This document shows, in pieces, positions 28,781 through 38,661 of a DNA stretch of 64,000 bases; the first letter of the stretch is position 1; the number at the start of each line of letters is the position of its first letter. The notes below the pieces were generated by a model. It saw only the letters and a program-made list of their open reading frames with translations, did not search any database and had not been told where the DNA came from. Source of the DNA: Gracilaria gracilis (lineage: Eukaryota; Rhodophyta; Florideophyceae; Gracilariales; Gracilariaceae); NCBI GenBank assembly GCA_030374805.1, contig JARGSG010000208.1:1-64000 (forward strand), in the 5' to 3' direction. The position numbers were made by a program, and so were the translations under genes.

Positions 28781-31522
28781 ATGCACACCATGGCGCGCGG
28801 GGAGTCCCGCTTCACTCGCCGCTCGCCCAGCGTCGAGCCTCGCGCTCTCACCCCTCCCCCGTCCTTCATTATCTTCGTCGTGTCATTAATGCACACCCTG
28901 GCTTACCACGCCGCCGCCGCTCACTCCTCCATTTCCGTCGTGCTGCTTTCCTTCCCTGCTTTGTTGCTTCCGGCGCTCGTCTTGCTGGCTGTATCTACTT
29001 TTTCGGCGCTGCCGAGGACTTTTTCCCGCGTGCGCCATGTTTTGCCGCTTTTGGCCTGCATGCAAACGTCCGCTCTACTTTCCGCCATGTTGGCTGCGCG
29101 CTTGCTTGGTCCGCTTCGCAGCTTATTGGCCTCTGGCGCCCACGCTACTGTCTTCTCTGCCGTTCGATCTAGAAAGCTCTCCGTGTTCCGTGTTTCATTG
29201 ACCGTTGTAGCGCTTTACCTCTTCGTCTATGACGCCATGGGAAGGACCACAGCCGCCGTTATAATGCGTGATTCTGTCATGAGAAACCCAGCCGCAAAAG
29301 TCGTCCATTCCAAGCTACAGAGTGTCGGCCACGGATATGTCGCTTCCCTCAAGGGAAGGCTGGGCTCTCTGAGACAATATCAACCCTCCCATCAAAACGC
29401 TCGTGCCGCAGTCGATAAGTCTGTTACACGCCGCACAGGCACTTTCCTCAACACAAATATGCGCAGGCTTTTGGCTATAGTGGAAGATCCGTCTGTTGCC
29501 CGCACTAATTATGGCCAAGGGCAGCAGGTAGCCCAACTACCTGACGCGCAGCGAGGTCAACATAATTCCGCCCTGGCGAACGAACGACAAATCGATACGC
29601 AACGTATCCAATTGAGAAAACAGGATTCTGGGCAAGCCCAAGAACGCTTCTCCGACAATCAGTCATTAGATAGTACTACCCTTCTGCAAACGAGCACCAA
29701 TTCAACTAGCGAGCAATTAAGCGCCCAAGAGCCGCTTTCAGCTTCGTCGGAATCTTCAATATCAGCCCTATCAGCTGTTCTGGGTGTTTGCCTTGCTGTT
29801 CTTTCTCCTCTCTTGTTCCGCCTTGCCAATGATATGACCCACAGAATTGTGCTTGAAGTTGGTCAATGGCAGATGGTGGCAGCTCTTATCAATCTTTCCA
29901 GTGCTGCGCTGCTGTCCCCAGTGTTCTTTGTGTACTTTTTTGGGGCTGTCCTTCGAGATGACATCCAGATGTACTTCTTCTTTTCGAGTGTAATACCAAC
30001 AAGTTTTACTGTTGGGCTCTGTCTAGTTCTCATTCCGTTGATCTTTGTTGCGCATTACAATGGGTTCGCAAAAGCGGCGTCATCCCTTCAATCCAGATCT
30101 GCAAAGCTAAACCTCTCTCAGAGTTTAGCCCTTCTCAACTCATCTGTTAATCCATCTCGCTCAGTCGATTTCACATTAGAAAGATCTGCTTCGTTTTATT
30201 CGTTTATTCTATTGTCCGTCCTCTTTGTTCATAACATCAGCCAGGCCGTGTTTGGTTACTCCGATTCACTCACTTTTTCGTCTTTCACTGCCGCTGTGCT
30301 GCTACTTGTTCAGTCCGTTAAGTCGCTAAGAAACACGATTGAACCAGGTCACCATCGACGGCGGACATTGAATCTCAGTGGAAGTGACCTTTCTATATAC
30401 CTTGGGCGAAGTACGGCCATCGGAAGTAGACAGTTGTGGATGCTTGTTAGACAAGTATTTCCTACATCGCTGCGGAGCTTGAAAGACCTGGCAAGCCATG
30501 CCAGATCTAACAAAGCCTCATGGCAAGTTTTGAATTTCTTGATTCTCCAGATGGGTATGGCTTTGGTAGAACTCGTATACGCCTCTATAACCCAGTCCAC
30601 AGGACTCTTTTCTATCTCCGCCGACAACTTCTTTTGCAGCATTGCGCTTGCCATTGGGTTACATGCCACACGATTATCGGCGAAGCAGCCAACGTTTACC
30701 TACACGTACGGGTACTCTCGAGCCGAAAGCCTATCCGGGTTTACGAATGGCGTCATGCTCATCTATGTTGCCGTTCTAATTGTGCTAGAAGCCTATGAGC
30801 GACAGAATGTTCAAGAGGAAATAGCTTTCGCAAGGGCCTTTTCTGTGTGCCTCTTTGGCGTTCTTGGGAACGTTCTTGGGTTGTTCTTTTTCCCCCCGGA
30901 GACCAGGCGTGAAAACCATAATGTTCAAGGGATATACCTTCACATCTGGGCAAATACGCTCGCATTCGCCAGCATGGCCATAAGTACAGCGATCACTGCA
31001 TCTATTCCTTCTTGGGGAGCTGTGGACTTATTCTCTTCAGCTTTGGTAGCACTTGGAGTTGTAGCCCTCGCAATTCCGTTGTTGGTGAGAAGTGCGAGGT
31101 TGTTGCTGCTAATGGTTCCGTCTGAAAAAGAGCAAGGAGTAACTGCAACAAGGGAACGTCTAGCCCAGATTGCTGGAGTTGTCAACGTTTCATCTCTACG
31201 GATATGGAATCTAACTCCGAATCACGTAGTTTCTAGTGTGAAGATTGAGGTGTCCTCCAAATATGATGGTGATGATGAAGAAGTTCTATCTCGTGCTCGT
31301 TCTGTGTTCGGACTCTTAAAAGTTCCAGCATCACAGTGCACTATTCAGATAACCCGCATCGATGCAGCCCTCGTAGGTCCACTAGTCGTTCTGCACAAGC
31401 GATCACGATCAGCTGTCCCAGACACCGGCATCAATTTGGATAAGTTTCCACCGTCTCAAAATCAAGTCATGGAAGCATTGGAACCAAAGCCGGCTACATC
31501 TCTAACTCTGCTAACTGTATGA
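28781..31522 (+). CDS. Large cation diffusion facilitator, ZnT5/Msc2-like, with altered metal site
   Basis: A 913-residue intronless membrane protein. The start is the ATG at 28781 (context GCCGCCATG). A long N-terminal part has many membrane segments interrupted by a Ser/Gln-rich loop at about residues 180-330. A C-terminal CDF module spans about 570-890. This two-part layout is that of ZnT5/Msc2, which load zinc into the ER and Golgi. The family's HxxxD in the second CDF helix is here D615-N-F-F-C619. The HxxxD in the fifth helix is H721-I-W-A-N725. Three of the four zinc ligands therefore differ, as in the non-transporting partner ZnT6. It may act as a heterodimer subunit or carry another metal. 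A cytosolic C-terminal domain (VSSLRIWNLTPNHVVSSVKI) is present. Confidence 0.85.
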   Translation: MHTMARGESRFTRRSPSVEPRALTPPPSFIIFVVSLMHTLAYHAAAAHSSISVVLLSFPALLLPALVLLAVSTFSALPRTFSRVRHVLPLLACMQTSALLSAMLAARLLGPLRSLLASGAHATVFSAVRSRKLSVFRVSLTVVALYLFVYDAMGRTTAAVIMRDSVMRNPAAKVVHSKLQSVGHGYVASLKGRLGSLRQYQPSHQNARAAVDKSVTRRTGTFLNTNMRRLLAIVEDPSVARTNYGQGQQVAQLPDAQRGQHNSALANERQIDTQRIQLRKQDSGQAQERFSDNQSLDSTTLLQTSTNSTSEQLSAQEPLSASSESSISALSAVLGVCLAVLSPLLFRLANDMTHRIVLEVGQWQMVAALINLSSAALLSPVFFVYFFGAVLRDDIQMYFFFSSVIPTSFTVGLCLVLIPLIFVAHYNGFAKAASSLQSRSAKLNLSQSLALLNSSVNPSRSVDFTLERSASFYSFILLSVLFVHNISQAVFGYSDSLTFSSFTAAVLLLVQSVKSLRNTIEPGHHRRRTLNLSGSDLSIYLGRSTAIGSRQLWMLVRQVFPTSLRSLKDLASHARSNKASWQVLNFLILQMGMALVELVYASITQSTGLFSISADNFFCSIALAIGLHATRLSAKQPTFTYTYGYSRAESLSGFTNGVMLIYVAVLIVLEAYERQNVQEEIAFARAFSVCLFGVLGNVLGLFFFPPETRRENHNVQGIYLHIWANTLAFASMAISTAITASIPSWGAVDLFSSALVALGVVALAIPLLVRSARLLLLMVPSEKEQGVTATRERLAQIAGVVNVSSLRIWNLTPNHVVSSVKIEVSSKYDGDDEEVLSRARSVFGLLKVPASQCTIQITRIDAALVGPLVVLHKRSRSAVPDTGINLDKFPPSQNQVMEALEPKPATSLTLLTV

Positions 31523-32414
31523 AACTAAGAATAACTGTGATCAACAAGACTGAACGCTCTGCCAAGGGTGGGCTCTGCTAAGGTGGAGCTTCCCAACTTG
31601 GAGAAAATACTGTTCGGAAGGCAAGTGTTGGTCAATGTAATGTATTTCTGAAGACCACGGAACGTACGGTGTGGGAATCCCGGATGCACGCATATCAAGG
31701 ACGTTCTCATAACTCTTCGAATGGGGGTTTCTGAGGAGTAATTGGAAGATGAGAGTTACCTAATAGCATTAGTTATTTGTCGAGTTTGTTCTGTTTAATG
31801 CACAGTACTTTAAGGCTTTGGACATGTGAAGAAGAATGGAACAGAAGCTATCGTTATTCAGGTCATCCTGCATTGAAAGCTGCATTGAAAGCTGCATTGA
31901 AAGCAAATTCATGGGAAGAAGTCGTGCACTCCCTATTACCGCCTCGCCATTCACGTCGTCGAGTCATCCACTTTAGTGCCTCTCTTCGCAGAGCATTTAT
32001 TTTCGCGGTAAAACTGCTCTCAGAACTTAATGCGGAACACGGTGACTGTCTCTCTTGTATCTAGCATATTTTGCTCATATAAAAAACAAAACGAGACATG
32101 GATGAAATGCAAGGTGCCATTCCGTGTTCGATGCATTTAACTGAAACCTTCTATCGACTGCTAAATATTTCAGTGTTGGTCAGAGAGCAGTCTCCCCCAT
32201 GCTGCTCCGATTATGAGACGCTAAATGGACTGAGAGAGCAGCCAATCTTAAGCTGCTCAGGTAGAAGTGGACCATGCTATGCACCGTCCTCATACTTCAT
32301 CCTCGGATCCAATATCTCACCAAGCTAAGTTTCAACGCAATCCTCTAGTGTTCCTGGGGTGGCGGCTTTCAACTTCGTGCTCCCCTAGCTGAGTTTTCAT
32401 CTTTGAGACCACCC
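31523..32414. other. Intergenic
   Basis: No supported gene. It contains a 12-bp tandem repeat (31869-31904). Two ATG frames (31797-32064 and 32098-32328) lack family features; the first carries the repeat in frame as ALKA units. Confidence 0.45.
31869..31904. repeat. Tandem repeat, 12 bp x 3
   Basis: Three consecutive copies of CTGCATTGAAAG, the last slightly diverged at its end. Confidence 0.8.
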
Positions 32415-33566
32415 ATGGAAGAACATAGTGATCAAGAAGATGTTGATGTCTTCGTGAGCCCTAAAAGATTCGGGGGTCACACTCCCGCGGCCAAGGCCAT
32501 TAAGCAAAAGGTGTTTGAGGATAATCTCAAACGAGCTGCTCAAGAAACTCAATCACAAAGAGACAAACAATTCAGTACGGAATCTGCCCCATCTGTCCCC
32601 GGATACTATGAAGAAGGTAAGTCGATCGCATCATCATTTGCGAGAGGACCATACTGCAGAGCTTGAGATGACCTTGTTCAGGTGTAGCTGACTTGTTGCT
32701 GTGAAAATACACATCAAGCGGATGAAGACCCTGCTAAAGGTGTTCATCGCAAAGTTGCGAGGAATAACAGACTTAGCATCGCAGCGCTCATTGCAAACTA
32801 TATTGCAAGCTTTCTAGCCTTGCCTATATTAGGTGTGGGAATATGGGTTGCGCTCAAGCAACGAAACGGAGGAATTACGACGTACACTGCAAGAGCAGGT
32901 CACGTTGTTAAGTCTCCACTGGCCTTAGGGCTATTGCTAATCTTTGGAGCCGGATTCCTATTGATTTTTTCTCTCTTCTTTGGAGTTCGTCATCTTTCTC
33001 CCTCGATAAATGAAGGCTTAGGACCGGAGAAGAGGAAGACTTTCCTGGCTTATCAATTTCTGGCACTTGGTACCATGGCTATCTTGACTATTGTTTTGCT
33101 CTCAACCGTCGATCCTCTGCGACACGTCAAAACTTATGGAGTCACTAAAACAAGATGGATTGAGATGTCACTTCTCAACCCCGCGAGGATATGCCGCTAT
33201 GAGATTGAGAACGATTGTGCAGGGTATAGAAACATGTCGTGCGCGGATCCGTCAGCAAGGGCAAATCGAGCGTGCCCAGGGCATTTCTGTAGTGACACTT
33301 GTCGTGCTGGGTCTAGCGAACCTCCCAGACTGAAGCTGAAGGGATGTGAAGCATGCTACAAAGCCTTCCAAACGGACCGGCCACTGCAGAGATGCAAAGC
33401 AAATGAAGGAAGTGGTGTATCCTCGGTGGCCTGTTTAGCATCTCTCAAGAGCGACTTGTTGGTTTTCTTCACTTTGTCAATCATTGCTTCCAGTACAGGG
33501 CTGATTGTATTGTTTTTCGTGACGGTCCTCGGTGCCGTGAGCTCTCTAATTAGCTTTGAGTTGTAA
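32415..33566 (+). CDS. Tetraspanin-like four-helix membrane protein (2 exons)
   Basis: Exons 32415-32616 and 32719-33566, with a 102-bp intron (donor GTAAGT, branch CTGAC, acceptor AAG). The join gives 349 residues. The N-terminal 85 residues are charged and cytosolic-looking. Membrane segments lie at about 87-112, 134-157, 175-198 and 313-343. The short first loop and large second loop (about 199-312) are the tetraspanin layout. The large loop has ten cysteines, at 226, 234, 242, 253, 258, 262, 277, 280, 293 and 306. The classic CCG motif is absent; DCAGY at 233-237 may take its place. It may be a divergent tetraspanin or an unrelated four-helix protein. Tetraspanins organise membrane protein complexes. 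Confidence 0.65.
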
Positions 33567-33741
33567 TGTGGAGTAATGATTTGCTCGTAACAAATGTGCC
33601 CACCAGACAAAACTTCTATCAGAAGCTCCTGTAGGGAACATCGCACATGAAGCAACTTTGTGATTAGAAGCACATATTTCATCTTTGGTAACAGTAGGAA
33701 TCGTTTGCGTCGTATGATGCGCTTGATATGTTGTTCTCATT

Positions 33742-35184
33742 TTATATTGCATCGCTATCTTTATCGTGAGTGATTCTTTGATAAAGCAAAATGTACGTGT
33801 CTGCTAAGGAAACGAGTTGGAAATGTGTGAGCTTCGCCTCATTGCCATTTAATTCATACCACGAGTTGGAAGCGTCGTGCCTTATCGCAACACGGTAACG
33901 ACCATCTTTTGGGTTACCTTCATGCAAAATCGCTGCTTTAAGGTCATACTCGCATGCCCCGGGACACCACTCCGACATATTCAGAGTTTGAGGTAGATGA
34001 ACAATGCAAGGATTCTTGGTCAATCCGAACTTGCTCTTCACAAAGCGCTTCACAACCAATATCAAACATTCAGGCACTTTCCGTAGGCCAAACGAACGCT
34101 GATGAGCTGTCTTCACGACATGCTGCTTCGTAACTCCATCATACTTTCGCATCAGTTTCTCCAGTGATGTCTGGCTCACCAACGCACGATCATCAGAGTC
34201 TTTGAAAAGTGGTTCAGGAGGTAAGTCAAGCGGCAAGAACCAGAACTTAGAGTACTTTTCTTCACGAAACGGAGACTTTTTGTCTTGCTCTGCAGAACTG
34301 GGATTAACGTTTTCATCGTTTCTACCAGATAGAACGCTTTCTTCGGTATTGAAGGCGTTCGATCCAGTTTCCACGACAGTCATCTCACCTCGGAAACACT
34401 GCTTGACGGTTTTGGCCACTTCATCGTCTATGTCGACGGATAGAGTGCGTAGAATCCAAGCAAGTAGAAGCACTGGATCGTTTTGCTTCAGTGAGCTAAA
34501 CAAGCCTTTCGAGCGTGTCTCGACAATGTCCAGTAAATGATGAGGAGCAATGAAGTCTCGCAATGCATGCCTAGACCATATTCTAGAACATAAATGTGTC
34601 AACGCATTTCGTAGATCACTCGTCGACGTTTCTTTATCGTTTTCAGCTGATGACAAGAGGCAGTCGCGAAACTGACGAGAGCGAAGAAGTAGCTGAGTCG
34701 TTACAGAAATGTAGTCCGCTGCGTGCAGATAAGCAAGAGGAACTACCCCTCTTAGGCGAGAGCCGTTTTGAAATCGCACCCGCACTGGTTGTTTATCGAG
34801 TTCGAGCACCTCGTCGGCAGAGAAAGTCGGACGAAATGCCAGCCCGATTTCACGTAGAGAGGCATGTTCAACTTCATAGTTTTCTGGCAGACAATACGTC
34901 TTCAGTGTGTTGACACAGAGAAAAAGATGATGGTGCTCTTGCAGAGAGTGAACGTACGCAGGAGTCGAAGGAGATCTTCCTTGTAAATACCTCGAACAAA
35001 TAAGACAAATGTAAACATTGTGAATAGAAAGAGTTACGCTGCAATGTACTTTAAGATCAAGGTCCAGAATTTGGCGATTAACTGTTGAAAGATGAGGGCA
35101 AGTGAATGATAATTCATTCGCAGTGACCGGTTCGGAAGGGGAGGACGTTCGTGCACGTTTGGCTGGGGGCGAAGATTCATCCAT
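33742..35184 (-). CDS. USP39: USP39/SAD1 spliceosomal protein (inactive ubiquitin protease fold)
   Basis: A 480-residue protein of the U4/U6.U5 tri-snRNP, needed for pre-mRNA splicing. The start is the ATG at 35184; upstream codons in frame are GTG-initiated only. After a basic, acidic-flanked N-terminus (PPAKRARTSSP) comes a zinc-finger UBP domain (TCPHLSTVNRQILDLDLKVH, VYICLICSRYLQGR, YVHSLQEHHHLFLCVNTLKT). A USP fold follows (LRGVVPLAYLHAADYISV to the end). The active-site Cys of true USPs is replaced by Asp in AADYIS, as in human USP39, so it should bind but not cleave. An acidic Ser-rich insert near 305-345 is not usual. It is convergent with the tetraspanin-like gene (175 bp). Confidence 0.93.
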   Translation of the reverse strand: MDESSPPAKRARTSSPSEPVTANELSFTCPHLSTVNRQILDLDLKVHCSVTLSIHNVYICLICSRYLQGRSPSTPAYVHSLQEHHHLFLCVNTLKTYCLPENYEVEHASLREIGLAFRPTFSADEVLELDKQPVRVRFQNGSRLRGVVPLAYLHAADYISVTTQLLLRSRQFRDCLLSSAENDKETSTSDLRNALTHLCSRIWSRHALRDFIAPHHLLDIVETRSKGLFSSLKQNDPVLLLAWILRTLSVDIDDEVAKTVKQCFRGEMTVVETGSNAFNTEESVLSGRNDENVNPSSAEQDKKSPFREEKYSKFWFLPLDLPPEPLFKDSDDRALVSQTSLEKLMRKYDGVTKQHVVKTAHQRSFGLRKVPECLILVVKRFVKSKFGLTKNPCIVHLPQTLNMSEWCPGACEYDLKAAILHEGNPKDGRYRVAIRHDASNSWYELNGNEAKLTHFQLVSLADTYILLYQRITHDKDSDAI

Positions 35185-35431
35185 GACTTCTGTTTCCGGA
35201 GTGTAAGGTACGTCAACCAAACATCGTCTAAGAAAAACAGTAGCCTTGTCCCATAAGAGGGTTGACGGCACCTCGCTTTTTGTCTAAAAAAACAAGAGGG
35301 CTTTGCTTTTTGAGGTGACAAACGGCGGATAGGGTTGGAATCCCCACCTGTACCCAACTTCTCCTTCAACTTTTTGCTTTCTTGCGAGGAAGCCGGTATG
35401 AAGGGACCTATGTAGGCGAAAAACCCTTCCG

Positions 35432-35477
35432 CATGACGCAGCCTAACAAGAACGTGAAGATTTTGTTAGGTTGCGTC
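35432..35477. repeat. Inverted repeat upstream of USP39
   Basis: GACGCAGCCTAACAA is followed after about 17 bases by TTGTTAGGTTGCGTC, giving about 14 of 15 paired positions. It lies 250 bp upstream of the USP39 ATG on the minus strand. It could form a cruciform or bind a dimeric factor. Confidence 0.65.
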
Positions 35478-35597
35478 AAGTAGAAAGCATCCTGTTCTCT
35501 TCATTACCGAAGCTACAGCGCACTCTGGAAAAGACGAATACAATAATACACCAAGTCACTTCGGAGTACTGTGTGAACGCAAGGTCTTCATTTTGTA

Positions 35598-35608
35598 TAC
35601 CGGTGGTA
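35598..35608. promoter_or_regulatory. TACC-N3-GGTA element
   Basis: Exact copy with spacer GGT, 324 bp upstream of the hydrolase ATG and 414 bp upstream of the USP39 ATG. Confidence 0.4.
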
Positions 35609-35931
35609 TATCTAGGAAGAACTAAAGTATGATAGGGGAGGCGTCACTGACCCTTCATGTGCCAAGTAAATGGCCACAAAGCGGGGGTTGACCGAATGAT
35701 TTGCAAATTCCAACCAATGGTTCAGATTCACGCGTCTCGTTCTGCAATCCGCCTCCTATGTCTCCGGCTGCGCGGACCGCAACGGAATTCACTAACTATA
35801 TTCGTACATTCGTACATTCTCAACCCGCCTTGTCGTTACCACTTCGGTGAACAGGTGAACTAAATTCTAGACAATATCACTTCGTTGCTGGTTGCGCTTG
35901 TTCGACAAGTCGCTCGCGGGCAGCTTTCAGC

Positions 35932-37059
35932 ATGTTGAATAAGTCTTCATCAGCGTTCTGCACTTCAGCTCCGTTACGAAATCCTATACATGGAAGCCCC
36001 GTTTCCCGTTCTCTCTGTCGCTATCACACGTCTTTCACCACGACTCCAAAACCGCAAAGACTACACAGCCCAATTCGACAGTCACCCAAATGCGTCCAGG
36101 AAGCAGTACGGGTGAAAACGACGAAAAGCAGTGAAACTGACTATTGTCTACATACATGGGACTTCCGCGGTTTCAAGCTTTATTATGCAACGGCTGGTGT
36201 ATCACCGGAAACAGCAGAACAACCAGCTCTTGTTCTAGTTCATGGCTTCGGAGCTAATTGCCAGCATTGGCGGCGCAATCTTGCACCACTTGCGAACAAT
36301 AATTTCCGCGTGTTCGCTTTGGACCTCATTGGTTTTGGCATGGGTGATAAGCCTCTCCCTGGGAAGCAAGACGGTCATCAGAAGCAAGTTGAATACACTT
36401 TTGATTACTGGACGGAACAGCTTCGAAGCTTCATTACCAACGTTGTGCAACCTACCGGAGCTGTGTATTTGGTTGCCAACTCAATCGGTTCTATGGTTAC
36501 AATGCAACTTTCTGCTCAATATCCGAACCTTTGCGCGGCAAACGTTTTCATTTCACCTAGCTTGAGGCAATTGAACGTGCGGAAGAGAAGTTGGATTCAA
36601 GACATAACCGCGCCACTGATTATGCAAGTGCTCGCATATAGGCCTCTAGGATCGTACTTTTTAAACTCAGTGGCGAAACCGAAACAACTGTCAAATGTAT
36701 TACGAGAAGCTTACGAGGTTCACGAAGCGGTGGACGATGAGCTTGTCGACATCATCGCGAAACCGGCTCTCACGCAAGGCGCACTTGATGTTTTCTTGGC
36801 CTTTATCAGCTACGACGAAGGACCCATACCTGAAGACTTCCTGCCTGTACTTTCACAGCCTTCATTGGTAATCTGGGGTGTACAAGATCAGTTCGAACCG
36901 TATGAGTTGGGGCAAGCGTTACGACATTACTCTACAGTTCAGGAGTTTGTAGGAATGGAAGGTGTGGGTCATTGCGCCCATGATGAAAACCCGGAAGAGG
37001 TGAATGATCTCATTTGCAATTTCTTTCAAAAGCAGTTAGGACGCAACGCATTCCGGTAG
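35932..37059 (+). CDS. Alpha/beta hydrolase, probably plastid
   Basis: A 375-residue intronless protein starting at a true ATG. Residues 1 to about 60 are Ser/Thr/Arg-rich with a Phe at position 9 (MLNKSSSAFCTSAPLRNPIH), as in red algal plastid presequences. The hydrolase fold follows: oxyanion motif LVHGFGANCQHW (about 102-113), nucleophile S184 in VANSIGS, acid D319 in WGVQDQFEP, and H347 in GVGHCAHDE. The elbow is N-S-I-G rather than G-x-S-x-G; this variant is common in the plant and algal group that includes pheophytinase-like hydrolases. The substrate is unknown; chlorophyll breakdown is possible but not shown. Confidence 0.85.
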   Translation: MLNKSSSAFCTSAPLRNPIHGSPVSRSLCRYHTSFTTTPKPQRLHSPIRQSPKCVQEAVRVKTTKSSETDYCLHTWDFRGFKLYYATAGVSPETAEQPALVLVHGFGANCQHWRRNLAPLANNNFRVFALDLIGFGMGDKPLPGKQDGHQKQVEYTFDYWTEQLRSFITNVVQPTGAVYLVANSIGSMVTMQLSAQYPNLCAANVFISPSLRQLNVRKRSWIQDITAPLIMQVLAYRPLGSYFLNSVAKPKQLSNVLREAYEVHEAVDDELVDIIAKPALTQGALDVFLAFISYDEGPIPEDFLPVLSQPSLVIWGVQDQFEPYELGQALRHYSTVQEFVGMEGVGHCAHDENPEEVNDLICNFFQKQLGRNAFR

Positions 37060-37983
37060 TTTATGTTGACGCTGTTTACCCTTTCTGATTGCTGGCTTTG
37101 TTAAGACGGTGCAGTAGAACCTTCCGCATCCACGTTTGCCTCGGTTGAAGTCATTAAATCGAGGAGACGCATGTTGAGGGTCTCCATTTTGCGAAGATCG
37201 CTTTTTTGATTGCTCTTGTATTGCAAACACTGGTTTCCCGGGATTAGCAATCGTGAATGTTAGCTGTAATCCACAACCAAGTAGAAAGAAGATATCTACG
37301 ACGAGAATGAACTTACCGTTCTATCATCTGTAACTTTCACAACGAAGACTCCTTCCTTTGCGCGGTATTTAAAACTGAACCTTGTCTGTTTCCAAGAGTA
37401 GCCAAACAACGTCAGTTAACAGTACTGCCGTGGGAACGCGACGAAGGCATCTTTGAGGGCAACATATTAGATACCTTTAGCGGGGACGCCAAGCACAGTC
37501 TCTCGGACGAGACCGCAAACTCTTCCCATTGAGAAATAAGCACCATTCCTCTGTATTCTAGATTTCAAAAAAGGGGGTAGGCACCGAAACTCGGTTGAGA
37601 TGCGAATTCTTGTTCTGCGTAGATGTCTAAGAATGGCTAATCGGAAATGGCCCTTTACCTCCTGGAAATTAGTCGGCTAGGTTGCAAAGCTAGTTGTCTC
37701 CGCCATGGTGGACAAGATTTCCCTCGAACAGAAGGTTTTTGTGTTCGTCACGTAATCCGCAGCAAAGCAGAATTGGACTGGAAATAGTGTCCACATTATT
37801 TTATTGGTTTATTTAGACCATCGACGGCGACTTTCTGTATGCTTCTTGCTGGTTTTCTTGTTCAACGTTGTGATACCGCGAAGTCCGAGTCATTGAAGTG
37901 TGCGAAGGAATTCCGAAGATATAGTTTACCTGAACACTCTGCCTGGGAAAAACACTCCCCCGAGGCCACGTGGTGACTCGAAG
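37060..37983. other. Intergenic
   Basis: No supported gene. Just upstream of the RRP36 ATG, at 37966-37973, lies CCACGTGG, a G-box core of the type bound by bZIP and bHLH factors. Confidence 0.5.
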
Positions 37984-38661
37984 ATGGAAGAGCCAACACT
38001 GGGAGAAGTTCTTCACAAGCGAGAGAGAGTTGCATCGGCAGCTCATGCCGCACTTCAGAAGTTCAAGCGAAACCGGCTAGAAATAGCACCGAAGAGCCTA
38101 GGGGGGCGTGGGAAGAAATCAAGACCGCGAGAAATATCTTCCCGAATGCCAGTTCCGGTTGGTCGAGAAAGATGTCTTGGTATACAAAACGGAGCACAAC
38201 AGCGCAGCGTACGAAATTTTGATCCGAGATTCGAGGAACATTGTGGTGACCTTCTTGACCAACATGTCGAAAGAAACTATGCTTTTGTACGTTCGATAAG
38301 AAATTCGGAGAAAAAGGCTTTCGAAGACAGAGTCAAAAAAAACCCTGAGGACGTTGAGGCTTCCCACGAACTGAAGAGTATGGCACAGGATGAAGTACGG
38401 CGAAATGCGTTTCTGAGAAGGCGAAATATCCTTAGCACATACAAGAAAGATGAAAAGGAGGCTGTCAAGAGAGGGAAGCAACCATACTTCTTGAAGGAGA
38501 AGGACGTCCGCAACTTGGAAATGAAGGCTAGGTTTGAGGAATTGAAGAAGAAGGGCGGCTTGAAGAAATACATTCAGAAGCGGCGAAAGCGTCTTGCAAG
38601 CAAAGACAAGAAGCTCCTCCCAAACCGGCGTCCGTTTTCGAGGCCTGGCTCAGAATCCTGA
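37984..38661 (+). CDS. RRP36: RRP36-like rRNA-processing protein
   Basis: A 225-residue, very basic protein. RRP36 works in the nucleolus in early cleavage of the pre-rRNA for the small subunit. The start is the ATG at 37984 (context AAGATGG). The frame is open 28 codons further up, but with no ATG. Family features are VRNFDPRFEEHCGDL, YAFVRSIRNSEKKAF, RGKQPYFLKEKDVRNLEMKA, RFEELKKKGGLKKYIQKR and the end KRLASKDKKLLPNRRPF. A G-box lies 11 bp before the ATG. Confidence 0.88.
   Translation: MEEPTLGEVLHKRERVASAAHAALQKFKRNRLEIAPKSLGGRGKKSRPREISSRMPVPVGRERCLGIQNGAQQRSVRNFDPRFEEHCGDLLDQHVERNYAFVRSIRNSEKKAFEDRVKKNPEDVEASHELKSMAQDEVRRNAFLRRRNILSTYKKDEKEAVKRGKQPYFLKEKDVRNLEMKARFEELKKKGGLKKYIQKRRKRLASKDKKLLPNRRPFSRPGSES

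Larger units (their letters stand above)
35185..35931. promoter_or_regulatory. Divergent promoter region, USP39 and hydrolase
   Basis: No gene is supported in 747 bp. A TACC-N3-GGTA element lies at 35598-35608. An inverted repeat of TTGTTAGG(T/C)TGCGTCA sequence lies near 35435-35480 (GACGCAGCCTAACAAG and TTGTTAGGTTGCGTC). Confidence 0.5.

Noticed and set aside
31797-32328. Two small ATG frames (about 88 and 76 codons)
   Set aside because: The first owes part of its length to a 12-bp tandem repeat. Neither has recognisable motifs. Kept as intergenic.
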